A DNA stretch of 64,000 nt from JBMDXB01 sp048594975 (GTDB lineage Bacteria > Acidobacteriota > Vicinamibacteria > Vicinamibacterales > 2-12-FULL-66-21). Positions 48,439-56,145 of the stretch are shown here, piece after piece. The position numbers and the translations under genes are program-made. A model generated the notes under the pieces. It saw only the letters and a program-made list of their open reading frames with translations, did not search any database and was not told where the DNA came from. Position 1 is the first letter of the stretch; each line of letters opens with the position of its first letter. Where the stretch lies: contig JBMDXQ010000024.1 of assembly GCA_048594975.1 (NCBI GenBank), positions 62,001 to 126,000 on the forward strand, given 5' to 3'.

Positions 48439-49364
48439 CATCGACCCTCCGCATGCGCACGCCGCACACCGCGCTCGTTCTCTTCCTCGCCGTCGTCGCA
48501 TGCGGCGCCTCCGGCCCGACCGCCGGGCCCGTAGAGGTCCGGCCGCAGGCCCCGGCCGCGGCGGCGTCGGAGCTTGCGCTCCCGAATCGCGAGGACTCGT
48601 TGAAGTTCGCGGTGCTCGGGGACTTCGGGGACGGCTCGCGCCGCCAGTATCAGGTCGCCGAGGTCATGGCGCAGCGGCGGGCGACGTTTCCGTTCGAGCT
48701 GGTCGCTCTGGTGGGCGATAACATGTACGGCAGCCAGCGGCCGAGCGACTACGAGAAGAAATTCGCGATCCCTTACAAGCCGCTGCTCAGCGCCGGGGTC
48801 AAGTTCTACGCCGCGCTCGGCAACCACGACGAGCTGGGCCAGCGCTTCTACGAGCACTTCAACATGCACGGGCAGCGCTACTACTCGTTCAAAGCGCCGC
48901 ATGAGGACGTCCGGTTCTTCTCCATCGACAGCACGTATCTGGTGCCGGAGCAGCTGAAGTGGCTGGAGGCGGAGCTCCAGAAATCGGGAGAGGACTGGAA
49001 GATCGCCTACTTCCACCACCCGCCCTACTCCTCCGGCGATCGCCACGGCTCGGACGCGATCGTCCGGGAGACGCTGGAGCCGCTCTTCGTCAAGTACAAC
49101 GTCAGCGTGGTCTTCAACGGCCACGACCACTTCTACGAGCGCGTGAAGCCGCAGCAGGGGATCGTCTACTTCGTGGTCGGGTCGGGCGGGAAGCTGCGCC
49201 GCGGCAACATCGACGAGCGATCGGGGCTGACGGCGCGCGGCTTCGACGCCGACAACGCCTTCCTGCTCGCCGAGATCGACGGAGACGAGATGTTCTTCAA
49301 CGCGATCTCGCGCACCGGCCAGGTCGTCGACTCGGGCGTGATCACGAGAAGAAAGGAGGAGTAG
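48435..49364 (+). CDS. Calcineurin-like metallophosphoesterase, predicted lipoprotein
   Basis: 309 residues. Metal-binding motifs appear in order: VLGDFGDGSR (D), ALVGDNMYG (GDN), ALGNHDELG (GNHD), AYFHHPPYSSG (H) and FNGHDHFYERVK (GHDH). The pattern resembles purple-acid-phosphatase-like phosphoesterases. The N-terminus (MRTPHTALVLFLAVVACG) has a lipobox VVAC-G, which favours ATG 48453 as the functional start, with GTG 48435 possible by coupling to the upstream gene. It is probably a periplasmic phosphatase or nucleotidase. Confidence 0.88.
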   Translation: MTSTLRMRTPHTALVLFLAVVACGASGPTAGPVEVRPQAPAAAASELALPNREDSLKFAVLGDFGDGSRRQYQVAEVMAQRRATFPFELVALVGDNMYGSQRPSDYEKKFAIPYKPLLSAGVKFYAALGNHDELGQRFYEHFNMHGQRYYSFKAPHEDVRFFSIDSTYLVPEQLKWLEAELQKSGEDWKIAYFHHPPYSSGDRHGSDAIVRETLEPLFVKYNVSVVFNGHDHFYERVKPQQGIVYFVVGSGGKLRRGNIDERSGLTARGFDADNAFLLAEIDGDEMFFNAISRTGQVVDSGVITRRKEE

Positions 49365-49373
49365 CGAGTCCGC

Positions 49374-49466
49374 CTCGCGGGAGCGAGCCGGCACGCGCGA
49401 CGCGCGCCGGCGAGCGACGCGAGCGTACAGCGCGTTGGGTGGGGCGCCACGCGCAATGAAGAATGC
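49374..49466. repeat. Dispersed G+C-rich repeat, copy B
   Basis: The best match to copy A at 20911-20997: GAGCGACGCGAGCGTAC, then GTGGGGCGCCACGCGC, ending GAAGAATGCT. It lies between the convergent metallophosphoesterase and VOC genes and may serve as their shared terminator. Confidence 0.5.
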
Positions 49467-49490
49467 TGACCGAACGCTCGCAACACCCGA

Positions 49491-50018
49491 CTATTCGGAA
49501 CTCCTGTCCTCGTAGTACTTCCTGTACATCCCGCGTCTGAACAGCCATCCGCCGAGCGGGCCGAGCCAGCCGAGCACGTAGTACATGTAGCCGAGGTCCA
49601 TCAGCTCGATCAGGTTGCCGTCGAAGTCGTGCACGAAGAAGAAGGAGTGGCCGCGCGGTGACCGCTCCGGTCGGCTCACGCACTCGACGCCTTTCTGCTG
49701 CAGGTAGTCGTACCACCGCGGCAGGTTGCGGACGTTGAAGGAAATGTGCGTGAGGCCGACGCGGTTCCACGGGATCGCAACCGGCGGCTGCCGGGGCGCG
49801 AACTCGAAGATCTCCAGCACGCCGCCGCCCGGCACGCGAATCCAGCCGATCTTGCAGGACGGCTGCGGCGCGTCCACGCCGAAGAAGGTGCGGATGCGAT
49901 CCGGCGGCGTGTCCGCCACGCCGACGAGCGGACAGCCGAACACCTCCCAGTAGAATCGGACCGCCCGGTTGAAGTCCGAGACGGTAATGCCGGCGTGGCT
50001 GAACGATCGCGCTCTCAT
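49491..50018 (-). CDS. VOC-family protein, third gene of an oxidoreductase operon
   Basis: 175 residues. FSHAGITVSDFNRAVRFYWEVFG is the first VOC motif, LTHISFNVRNLPRWYDYLQQ begins the second module, and FFVHDFDGNLIELMDLGYMY carries the final ligand Glu. The start ATG 50018 overlaps the GMC oxidoreductase stop by four bases. It could be an isomerase or lyase acting on the product of the GMC enzyme. A C-terminal extension (MYYVLGWLGPLGGWLFRRG) is hydrophobic and may associate with the membrane. Confidence 0.85.
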   Translation of the reverse strand: MRARSFSHAGITVSDFNRAVRFYWEVFGCPLVGVADTPPDRIRTFFGVDAPQPSCKIGWIRVPGGGVLEIFEFAPRQPPVAIPWNRVGLTHISFNVRNLPRWYDYLQQKGVECVSRPERSPRGHSFFFVHDFDGNLIELMDLGYMYYVLGWLGPLGGWLFRRGMYRKYYEDRSSE

Positions 50019-51523
50019 AGGTCGGTGTCCCTGATGTGGTCCGCGACGCGCAGCGCCTGCGCCGCGATGGTCAGGCCGGGATTGACCGCGGCCGACGACG
50101 GGAAGAACGACGCGTCGACCACGAACAGATTAGGCAGGTCGTGCGCGCGGCAGAACGGGTCGAGCACCGACGTGCGCGGATCGGTCCCGAACGCCAGCGT
50201 GCCGCACTGGTGGGTCGTGTTCTTCGCGCCGTGCGAGTGCTTGACGACTACCCAGTAACCAAGGAGGCGCAGGATCCGCCTGGTCTCGCGCACCAGCAGG
50301 CGGTGCGCCTTCAGGTTGTTCGGCCGGTAGATGAGCTGGATGCGGCCGCTGCGATCGACCGTCACCCGGTTGTCCGGCTCCGGCAGGTCTTCCGACATGG
50401 CCAGCCAGTCCACGCCGCGCGACACCCAGGCCTCATACGCCCACAGCGGGATCCAGGGTACGACGGTCTGCGCCATGACACCGTGCGTCCGCCCCTGCGA
50501 CTGGATCTGCCCGAGCGGGTGGGGCGTGGCGGGCCCGCGCAGGTAGAAATCGTTGATCGCGACGGTCTTCTGGAACACCGTCGGGTTCGGGCGCAGCGGG
50601 TGGAAGCCCTGCATCATGGTGGCGAGGTGCGCCATGTAGCGCCGGCCCACCAGCCCGGAGGAGTTCGCGAGGCCGTGCCGGTGCCGCTCGTTCGCCGAGC
50701 GCAGCAGCAGCGCCGCCGAGTTGACCGCGCCGCAGGCGACGATCACCAGCCGGGCCGACACGCGCTGTCGCTCGCTCCGGCGCTCGACCTCGACCGCCTC
50801 GACGCGCGTCCCTGCCGGATTGGTCAGCAGCCGCTCGGCGCGCGCGTTGGTCCACAGCGTCACATTGGCGCACTGCATCACCTGCCGCACGCAGCAGATG
50901 TCCGCCTCGCTCTTCGCGTTCACCTTGCACGCGAACGAGTTGCAGGTGTTGCAGAGGATACAGCCGTCGGCTTCACCCGGCCGCAGCAGCCCCAGCGGGA
51001 GCGGCGAGGGATGCAGCCCCAGCGTCCGCAGCTGCTCGACGATCGCTTCTACCGCGGGCGCGTGCGGCACCGGTCCATACGGAAAGGCGCCGCGTTCCGG
51101 CTCGGTCGGGTCGTGGCCGGTTTCGCCGCGCACGTGGTACAGCCGCTCGGCGCGGTCGTAGTACGGCGCGAGCGTGTCGTAATCGACCGGCCACGCCGGC
51201 GAGATCCCGTCGAGGTGCTCGACCGCCTGGAAGTCCTCGCGCCGGAGCCGGTAGAGCACGCTGCCCCAGAACTTCGTGTTGCCGCCGACACAGTAGTGGG
51301 TGTACGGGCGGAACTCGCGCCCGTGCCGATCGAGCCACTTCTCCGTCGTCTGGTAGCGCAGGTTCTTCCACACCGCCTCGGGATTCCAGTTCTCCTCCTC
51401 CTGGGGCACGAAGTCGCCGCGCTCGAGCAGGAGTATGCGCGCGCCGGTCGAGGCCAGCCCGTGCGCGATCGTGCCCCCGCCGGCGCCGGTGCCGATGACG
51501 ATGATGTCGTAGTGGTCGGTCAC
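50015..51523 (-). CDS. GMC-family FAD-dependent oxidoreductase
   Basis: 502 residues. FAD-binding fold DIIVIGTGAGGGTIAHGLAS at the N-terminus, the glucose-methanol-choline region HYCVGGNTKFWGSVLYRLR, a Cys-rich segment GCILCNTCNSFACKVNAKS (about residues 188-206), and C-terminal THQCGTLAFGTDPRTSVLD with VVDASFFPSSAAVNPGLTIAAQALRVADHI. It oxidises an alcohol or sugar hydroxyl. Overlaps with the upstream Gfo/Idh/MocA gene (ATGA at 51520-51523) and the downstream VOC gene imply stoichiometric expression. Confidence 0.9.
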   Translation of the reverse strand: MTDHYDIIVIGTGAGGGTIAHGLASTGARILLLERGDFVPQEEENWNPEAVWKNLRYQTTEKWLDRHGREFRPYTHYCVGGNTKFWGSVLYRLRREDFQAVEHLDGISPAWPVDYDTLAPYYDRAERLYHVRGETGHDPTEPERGAFPYGPVPHAPAVEAIVEQLRTLGLHPSPLPLGLLRPGEADGCILCNTCNSFACKVNAKSEADICCVRQVMQCANVTLWTNARAERLLTNPAGTRVEAVEVERRSERQRVSARLVIVACGAVNSAALLLRSANERHRHGLANSSGLVGRRYMAHLATMMQGFHPLRPNPTVFQKTVAINDFYLRGPATPHPLGQIQSQGRTHGVMAQTVVPWIPLWAYEAWVSRGVDWLAMSEDLPEPDNRVTVDRSGRIQLIYRPNNLKAHRLLVRETRRILRLLGYWVVVKHSHGAKNTTHQCGTLAFGTDPRTSVLDPFCRAHDLPNLFVVDASFFPSSAAVNPGLTIAAQALRVADHIRDTDL

Positions 51524-52494
51524 GGCGCGGTCGCGTAGATGCGTTCGATCAGCCGCTGGTCATCCATCGCCCGCTCCAGGCTCATCTCCGGCGGGCGGTT
51601 GCCGCGAATCGCGGCGATGAAATCGCGGTACATGGCGCGATAGCCGCGGATGTCGCGGAAGCCGGGAAAGAGCAGCCGGAAGCCGTTGCCCCGTGCCAGC
51701 ACGAACAGCCCGTTCGATTCGAAGGTCACGATGCCCTTCCGCCCGTACAGCTTGGAGAGGCGCAGGCCGCGGAGCAGCGACGGGATCTCGCGCGAGTAGT
51801 ACAGCGCACCGACCGCGCCGTTGTCGTAGCGGAACGCCACCAGCATGCTCTTGGCGCGCCGGTCCGAGCCCTCGCGCGACGGTTTCGGCCGGAAGCCGTG
51901 GACGTCGGTGACCACCGGTCCCAGGCTGCCGGCCACGTGCAGCCAGTGGATGCCTTCCTCGAAGAACGCGTCCCCGCCCGCCATCGTCTCGTCGTTGCGC
52001 CAGTCGTCGGCCGCCTTCAGCCTCCGGGCGATGGTGGTGAAGTGCGCGAACACCATTTCGCCAATCGCACCGTCGGCGAGCAGCCGCCGCAGCGTCACTG
52101 CCAGCGGCTTGTAATGATCGTTCTCGCCGACCAAGACGATCCGTCCGGCGCGGTCACGCGCCTCGATGGCGGCGCGATAGTCCTCGAGCGTCGGAAATGC
52201 CGGCTTCTCGACCAGCACATGCTTGCCGGCGGCGAGCGCTTGCAGCACGAGATCGCGGTGCAATCGCGGCGGCACGGCGACAACGACGGCATCGACGCGC
52301 GGATCCTCGATCGCCGGGGCGTATCCCGGATAGCTGTCGACCCCGCCGTAGCGCCGGCAGAACGCCTCGGCCTTGGCGGCGTCGCGGCTCGCGTACGCAC
52401 AGACGGCGTCCGCTCCCAGCGCTCTCAGGTGGCGGCTGTGCACTCGCGTGATGAAACCGCAGCCGAGAAAAGCCAGGCGGACCGGATCCGGCAT
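51520..52494 (-). CDS. Gfo/Idh/MocA-family oxidoreductase
   Basis: 324 residues, NAD(P)-dependent. LAFLGCGFITRVHSRHLRALG is the nucleotide-binding turn, VDAVVVAVPPRLHRDLVLQAL and VLVEKPAFPT (the EKP motif) follow, and FFEEGIHWLHVAGSLG carries the His used in catalysis in place of the common Gly-Asp-x-x-x-His arrangement. It is the first gene of the three-gene operon with GMC and VOC proteins, a set that suggests oxidative handling of a sugar, glycoside or cyclitol. Start ATG 52494. Confidence 0.9.
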   Translation of the reverse strand: MPDPVRLAFLGCGFITRVHSRHLRALGADAVCAYASRDAAKAEAFCRRYGGVDSYPGYAPAIEDPRVDAVVVAVPPRLHRDLVLQALAAGKHVLVEKPAFPTLEDYRAAIEARDRAGRIVLVGENDHYKPLAVTLRRLLADGAIGEMVFAHFTTIARRLKAADDWRNDETMAGGDAFFEEGIHWLHVAGSLGPVVTDVHGFRPKPSREGSDRRAKSMLVAFRYDNGAVGALYYSREIPSLLRGLRLSKLYGRKGIVTFESNGLFVLARGNGFRLLFPGFRDIRGYRAMYRDFIAAIRGNRPPEMSLERAMDDQRLIERIYATAP

Positions 52495-52563
52495 CGGGAA
52501 GGCTCAATTATGCCTCAGGCGCCGGCTGATGCCGGTGGGCGGGCCGGCGACGGAAGACGCCTC

Positions 52564-52619
52564 GGCGTCGGCGGGGGGGTCGAGTGCTTCTCGCCGAGGG
52601 TCGGCGTCGGCGGGGGGTG
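52564..52619. repeat. G-rich imperfect direct repeat
   Basis: GGCGTCGGCGGGGGGGT and GGCGTCGGCGGGGGGTGT lie about 39 bases apart just after the phospholipase-D-like stop, separated by a CTTCTCGCCGAGGG segment. It could form a G-quadruplex; function unknown. It fills the gap upstream of the Gfo/Idh/MocA operon. Confidence 0.45.
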
Positions 52620-53492
52620 TTAGGCAACCGCCTCCGGCTTCTTGTCCTCGCTCTTCGAGGCCTTGCCGCCCCAGTCCCGTTCGAAGACATCCTGGATCTG
52701 CCGCGCGATGTCGGTGTCGTTGACGATGACGCCGACCTCGCGCCGGCCGTCGAGCTCCAGCTTGCGCAGGCTCTGGCTGCCGACGAACGCGTCGGACCCG
52801 TCGCGCACCATCGCCCGCACGTGCAGCCGCAGGCCCGGGAGCTTTCGCACCTCGACGCCCTCGAGGTTCTTCTCCACCTTGCCGATCACGCGGATCTCAA
52901 CGCCGGCCTTGGCGCGCTCGAGCAGGACGCGCTGCACCTGGTTGTCGGTCACCTTCTCGTCGTAGATGAGCAGCTGCTTCGCCGCGCCCTTGATGAACTC
53001 GGTCAGGGCGCGACGGGAGTTCTCGGGGCTGACCACGAGACGGTCGTAGTCGGACAGGTACGGCTGCCGGTTCGTGTCCGCCTCGATCAGCCTGGACGCC
53101 TCCTTGAGCAGCCGCTTGTCGGCGGTGACGATGCCGAAGCTGCGGCTCTTCTCGATGTCGAGCTTCGTGTAGTTGAAGCCGAACACGTGCAATTCGTCGT
53201 CGGCGATCATCAGCTTGCCGTGATACCGCGGCAAGTCGGCAGCGGTGCGCGACACGGTGACGCCTGCCTCGAGCATGCGCAGCTCGAGCTTGCGCAGGCC
53301 CCTCTCGCCGCCGCGATTGGTGTGCGCGATGAGCGCGCGCACCGGCACCCCGCGCCCCACGGCCGCCTCGAGCGCCTTTTCGAGCTCCGTCCGGTCGAAC
53401 CGGAAAATCACGATGTCGATGGATCGTTCGGCCCGCTTCACCGCGTTGACCAGCGGCGCGATGCCGTCGTCCGGCTGGATGATGAGCTTCAG
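52620..53492 (-). CDS. Phospholipase-D-like protein, apparent CTG start
   Basis: 290 residues with two PLD-type motifs. The first is intact: YHGKLMIADDELHVFGFN (HxKx4D). The second reads HVRAMVRDGSDAFVGSQ, with Arg in place of Lys. The expected N-terminus (KLIIQPDDGIAPLVNAVKRAERSIDIVIFRFD) lies entirely between the in-frame TAA of the upstream gene and the first GTG (53441). No ATG, GTG or TTG precedes it, so initiation at CTG 53492, directly after TAA, is the simplest reading. It belongs to a cassette with a DUF4956 protein and a kinase-like lipoprotein. It may act on phospholipid, nucleic acid or a phosphodiester polymer. Confidence 0.82.
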   Translation of the reverse strand: MKLIIQPDDGIAPLVNAVKRAERSIDIVIFRFDRTELEKALEAAVGRGVPVRALIAHTNRGGERGLRKLELRMLEAGVTVSRTAADLPRYHGKLMIADDELHVFGFNYTKLDIEKSRSFGIVTADKRLLKEASRLIEADTNRQPYLSDYDRLVVSPENSRRALTEFIKGAAKQLLIYDEKVTDNQVQRVLLERAKAGVEIRVIGKVEKNLEGVEVRKLPGLRLHVRAMVRDGSDAFVGSQSLRKLELDGRREVGVIVNDTDIARQIQDVFERDWGGKASKSEDKKPEAVA

Positions 53493-54269
53493 TTACTTGC
53501 CTTTCTTCTTCTTCTCCGCCCAGTCGACCGCGGCGCGGCCGTCGGGCTGGAGCCGCAGGATCGCGTTGGTCACGTCGTCGGTCTGGATCTCGAGCGGCAC
53601 CTGGACCTCGTAGGATACTTCCTCGTTCGACGAGGCGCGCAGCTCGAACTCGCAGTTGTAGCGCCGCAGGAGCGTCTCCAGCCGGGGGCGGAGGTCGTCG
53701 GTTTCCTCGCCCGCCTTCACCGTCAGCTCGAAGGCCTTGCGGCTGCGCGGCTCGAACGACTCGATGACCCAGAGCGCCGCGACCAGGAACGCCGTGGCGA
53801 AGCCGGCGATCCCGTACAGGCCGACGCCGGCGGCGAGCCCTACCGCGAGCGCCGAGAGCATGACGACGGCGTCCTTGGGATCCTCGATCTTCGAGCGGTA
53901 GCGAATCAGGCTGGCGACGCCGACGATGCCGAAGGCGCGCGCCAGGCTGGCGCCGACGACCAGCATAATCACCGATCCGACGACCGCGAGCACGATCTGC
54001 GTCTGGATGACGGCGGGATCACGCGGCGGGGTCCCCCGCCGTCGCGGGCGCAGCGCCAGCGCCGCCCCGAGCGCGGCCGCGAGCGGCAGACGGCGCACGG
54101 CATCGTCAAGCTCGTGCAGCGGGTGAATCGCGTGGTTGTCGGTGTCGCCGCCGGGCGGCTGCTGCACTTCCGGCTGCGCCGCCAGCAGCAGCGACACCGC
54201 CGGCGTCGACGCCAGCAGCACCAGGACCGTCACCTGCACCACGCCGAGGGTGCGCACGCGTTTCAGCAC
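53493..54269 (-). CDS. DUF4956-domain membrane protein
   Basis: 258 residues with about four hydrophobic segments. The conserved part is FGIVGVASLIRYRSKIEDPKDAVVMLSALAVGLAAGVG, followed by a cytoplasmic domain EETDDLRPRLETLLRRYNCEFELR. Family members usually neighbour VTC-type polyphosphate polymerases or CotH-like kinases. The start is a GTG at 54269, with GAGAGGATAG just before it overlapping the stop of the upstream gene. The PLD gene follows with no gap. Here no VTC domain is present; the kinase-like lipoprotein encoded upstream takes that place. Confidence 0.82.
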   Translation of the reverse strand: MLKRVRTLGVVQVTVLVLLASTPAVSLLLAAQPEVQQPPGGDTDNHAIHPLHELDDAVRRLPLAAALGAALALRPRRRGTPPRDPAVIQTQIVLAVVGSVIMLVVGASLARAFGIVGVASLIRYRSKIEDPKDAVVMLSALAVGLAAGVGLYGIAGFATAFLVAALWVIESFEPRSRKAFELTVKAGEETDDLRPRLETLLRRYNCEFELRASSNEEVSYEVQVPLEIQTDDVTNAILRLQPDGRAAVDWAEKKKKGK

Positions 54270-54271
54270 AG

Positions 54272-55240
54272 CTATCCTCTCACCGCCAGGCCATCGGCGA
54301 TCTTCTGCTTCATCCGGCGGATGAAGCGGTCCGCAGTGTCCTTCGGGTACCCGCCGGCGCGGAACGCATCCTGCCACTGTCGGTCGGTCAGCTTCTGCAG
54401 CCGCGAGCAGATCCACCGCACGTCCTCGGGCGTGATGTGGTCGAAGAGCGCGCCGTGCCGGCCACGGTAATCGAACCGGACCCGGCCGTCGACCACACCC
54501 TTGATGAACGGGGTCTCCTCGAACACGCGCACGTCGTTGCGCGGCGCATTCAGGATGCCGGTCCGGCCGAACGTGTGTCCCAGGTCGCGCGTCACGTACC
54601 AGCGGCTCGCGCCCTCGAGCGGCCGGGCGAGCGCATAGAGCGCGTTGTTCTGGTCCTTCAGATCCGAGTTGCCGAGCATCACCTGCAGCACCAGCAGCCC
54701 GGAGAGCTGGCGCGTGCCGACGAACGGGTTGCGGTAGAACGACCAGTCGCCGTTGGCCTCGAGGCCGTGCAGATCAGGGGCCTTCTCGCGGAAGCGCGCG
54801 GGCAGCTGCGGATTCGGCGACGTCGCCTTCGCCGCCCTCCACGTCGGCACGTAGTAGATCGGAGGCTGGTGGTAGCCGAGGCCCCAGTGCAGACGCGAGG
54901 CGACGACTTCGGCAGCCGCCTCCGGCGGGAACTTCGCGCTCCACTCGCGGCCGTCAGGGTCGGTCACGGTGTAGCCGCCGCTGAACCCGCCGCGCTTGAT
55001 CTCGATGACCGTGTAACGGGCGGCGGGATCGGGCGCGAGCCGCGCACCGCCGACGCCATGAAACAGATCACGTCCCGGTTCCGGCTCGACCCACAACTCG
55101 GCGAGTTGCGCGGGCGAAATGGGTCCCGTGCGCGTCGGCGCGATCCTCGGGTGGCAGGCGGTCGCAACCCCGGCCGCGGCGACCAGTATCAATACAGCCG
55201 GGGTAGTCGCCACGCAGCCCCGTCGTGCACGCCTTTCCAC
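54272..55240 (-). CDS. Kinase-fold-like lipoprotein of unknown function
   Basis: About 322 residues. The N-terminus (RGCVATTPAVLILVAAAGVATAC) is a lipoprotein signal. Further on are pieces that look like an atypical kinase of the CotH/HipA/FAM20 type: a Lys strand EWSAKFPPEAAAEVVASRL with a following helix Glu, a catalytic-loop-like MLGNSDLKDQNNALY with Asp and Asn, and a DFG-like VTRDLGHTFGR. The arrangement is suggestive, not proven. GTG 55240 is preferred since GGGAGGA lies before it; GTG 55270 is possible. It is the first gene in a three-gene cassette with DUF4956 and PLD-like proteins. Confidence 0.65.
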   Translation of the reverse strand: MERRARRGCVATTPAVLILVAAAGVATACHPRIAPTRTGPISPAQLAELWVEPEPGRDLFHGVGGARLAPDPAARYTVIEIKRGGFSGGYTVTDPDGREWSAKFPPEAAAEVVASRLHWGLGYHQPPIYYVPTWRAAKATSPNPQLPARFREKAPDLHGLEANGDWSFYRNPFVGTRQLSGLLVLQVMLGNSDLKDQNNALYALARPLEGASRWYVTRDLGHTFGRTGILNAPRNDVRVFEETPFIKGVVDGRVRFDYRGRHGALFDHITPEDVRWICSRLQKLTDRQWQDAFRAGGYPKDTADRFIRRMKQKIADGLAVRG

Positions 55241-55354
55241 GTCGAGTCGTTCCTCCCGTGCGGTGGCCACCGCGCGTTCGAGTGGCGCGGCGGTGACATC
55301 GCGAGCGCCGGCGGAGGTTCTGCAACCCTTGCGCCAGGCCGGCGGCGTCTAGCC

Positions 55355-56145
55355 GGAGGCCACGGAGGTTAACCGACCAGGTGTCAGGAGGCCACGGAGC
55401 CTAGTGCTCAGGGACCAGCCGGCCGAGGAGCCTACGATTGGCAAGTCCGGCCACAGACGGGGAATTCAAACGCTCTTTGCATGTCGCCAAGAACACGGCG
55501 GGCCACCCTACGCATCATCGGGCTCCAGCGGAACGGCCCGCCCTGGCGGCTGTCCTCCGGGCCGGTCGTTCAGAACGCTCTGACACCATCCACGAGCCGC
55601 TTCTCATTGAAGTTGACGAGGAGCCCTGCCGGCTTCCCTGCAAGGCATACATAGGTAAATGAGTCGGGCCAGGTGAACGGGCGCCAGGCGCTCGACCGCC
55701 TTCACTTCCACGACGACCGGATCCTCGACCAGGATGTCGATCCAGTACGCGTGTTTCAGGCGCCTGCCGCGGTATGCAATGTCGATTGGTGTGCGCGTCT
55801 CGCACTGCAGACCCCGATCGTGCAGTTCCCAGACGAACGGCGGAATGTAGGTGGCCTCGAACAGTCCGGGACCGAAGGCATCGTAAACGGCAAGGGCGCA
55901 GCCGATGGCGGGTGACCTCGTCGATCGACTTCGTGGACATGCCGCATGACGAGGCAAAAGATGGGCCGTCCGGGCAGTGGGGAGCTCGGATGGATTTGCC
56001 GCTGAACGTGGCGCTTACTGCGCGTTCTCCGGCCGCTTAGCGTACGCTTCGTACGCGTACCTATCGACACCAAGCGAGGGAGGGTCTGTGGTTACCTCCG
56101 TGGCCTCTGAGTTCGATCCCTTCCCGCTTGCCTCCGTGGCCTCTC
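55355..56145. repeat. Inverted/direct repeats flanking the GxxExxY remnant
   Basis: GGAGGCCACGGAGGTTAACC (55355-55374) is nearly the reverse complement of GTTACCTCCGTGGCCTCTGA (56091-56110). A shorter second pair is AGGAGGCCACGGAGCC (55386-55401) and GCCTCCGTGGCCTCTC (56130-56145). Together they bracket about 0.75 kb that contains only the decayed GxxExxY gene, and the last copy overlaps the dnaE2 stop. This looks like the boundary of a dispersed or mobile unit. The 55241-55354 gap otherwise holds nothing recognisable. Confidence 0.6.
55570..55940 (-). pseudogene. GxxExxY-family protein, frameshifted twice
   Basis: GxxExxY proteins (about 120-130 residues) resemble PD-(D/E)xK nucleases and are scattered in repeat-flanked positions in many genomes. 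Here the pieces lie in three frames: MSTKSIDEVTR from ATG 55940, then AIGCALAVYDAFGPGLFEATY through VEVKAVERLAPVHLARLI in a second frame, then TYVCLAGKPAGLLVNFN...VRAF ending at 55570 in a third. The second shift is explained by one extra T in a TTT run near 55653. The motif residues (Gly, Glu, Tyr in GPGLFEATY) are kept, so decay is recent or these are assembly errors. Confidence 0.7.

Noticed and set aside
55438..55662. Plus-strand small frame across the GxxExxY region
   Set aside because: It is antisense to the recognisable GxxExxY fragments and has no family features.
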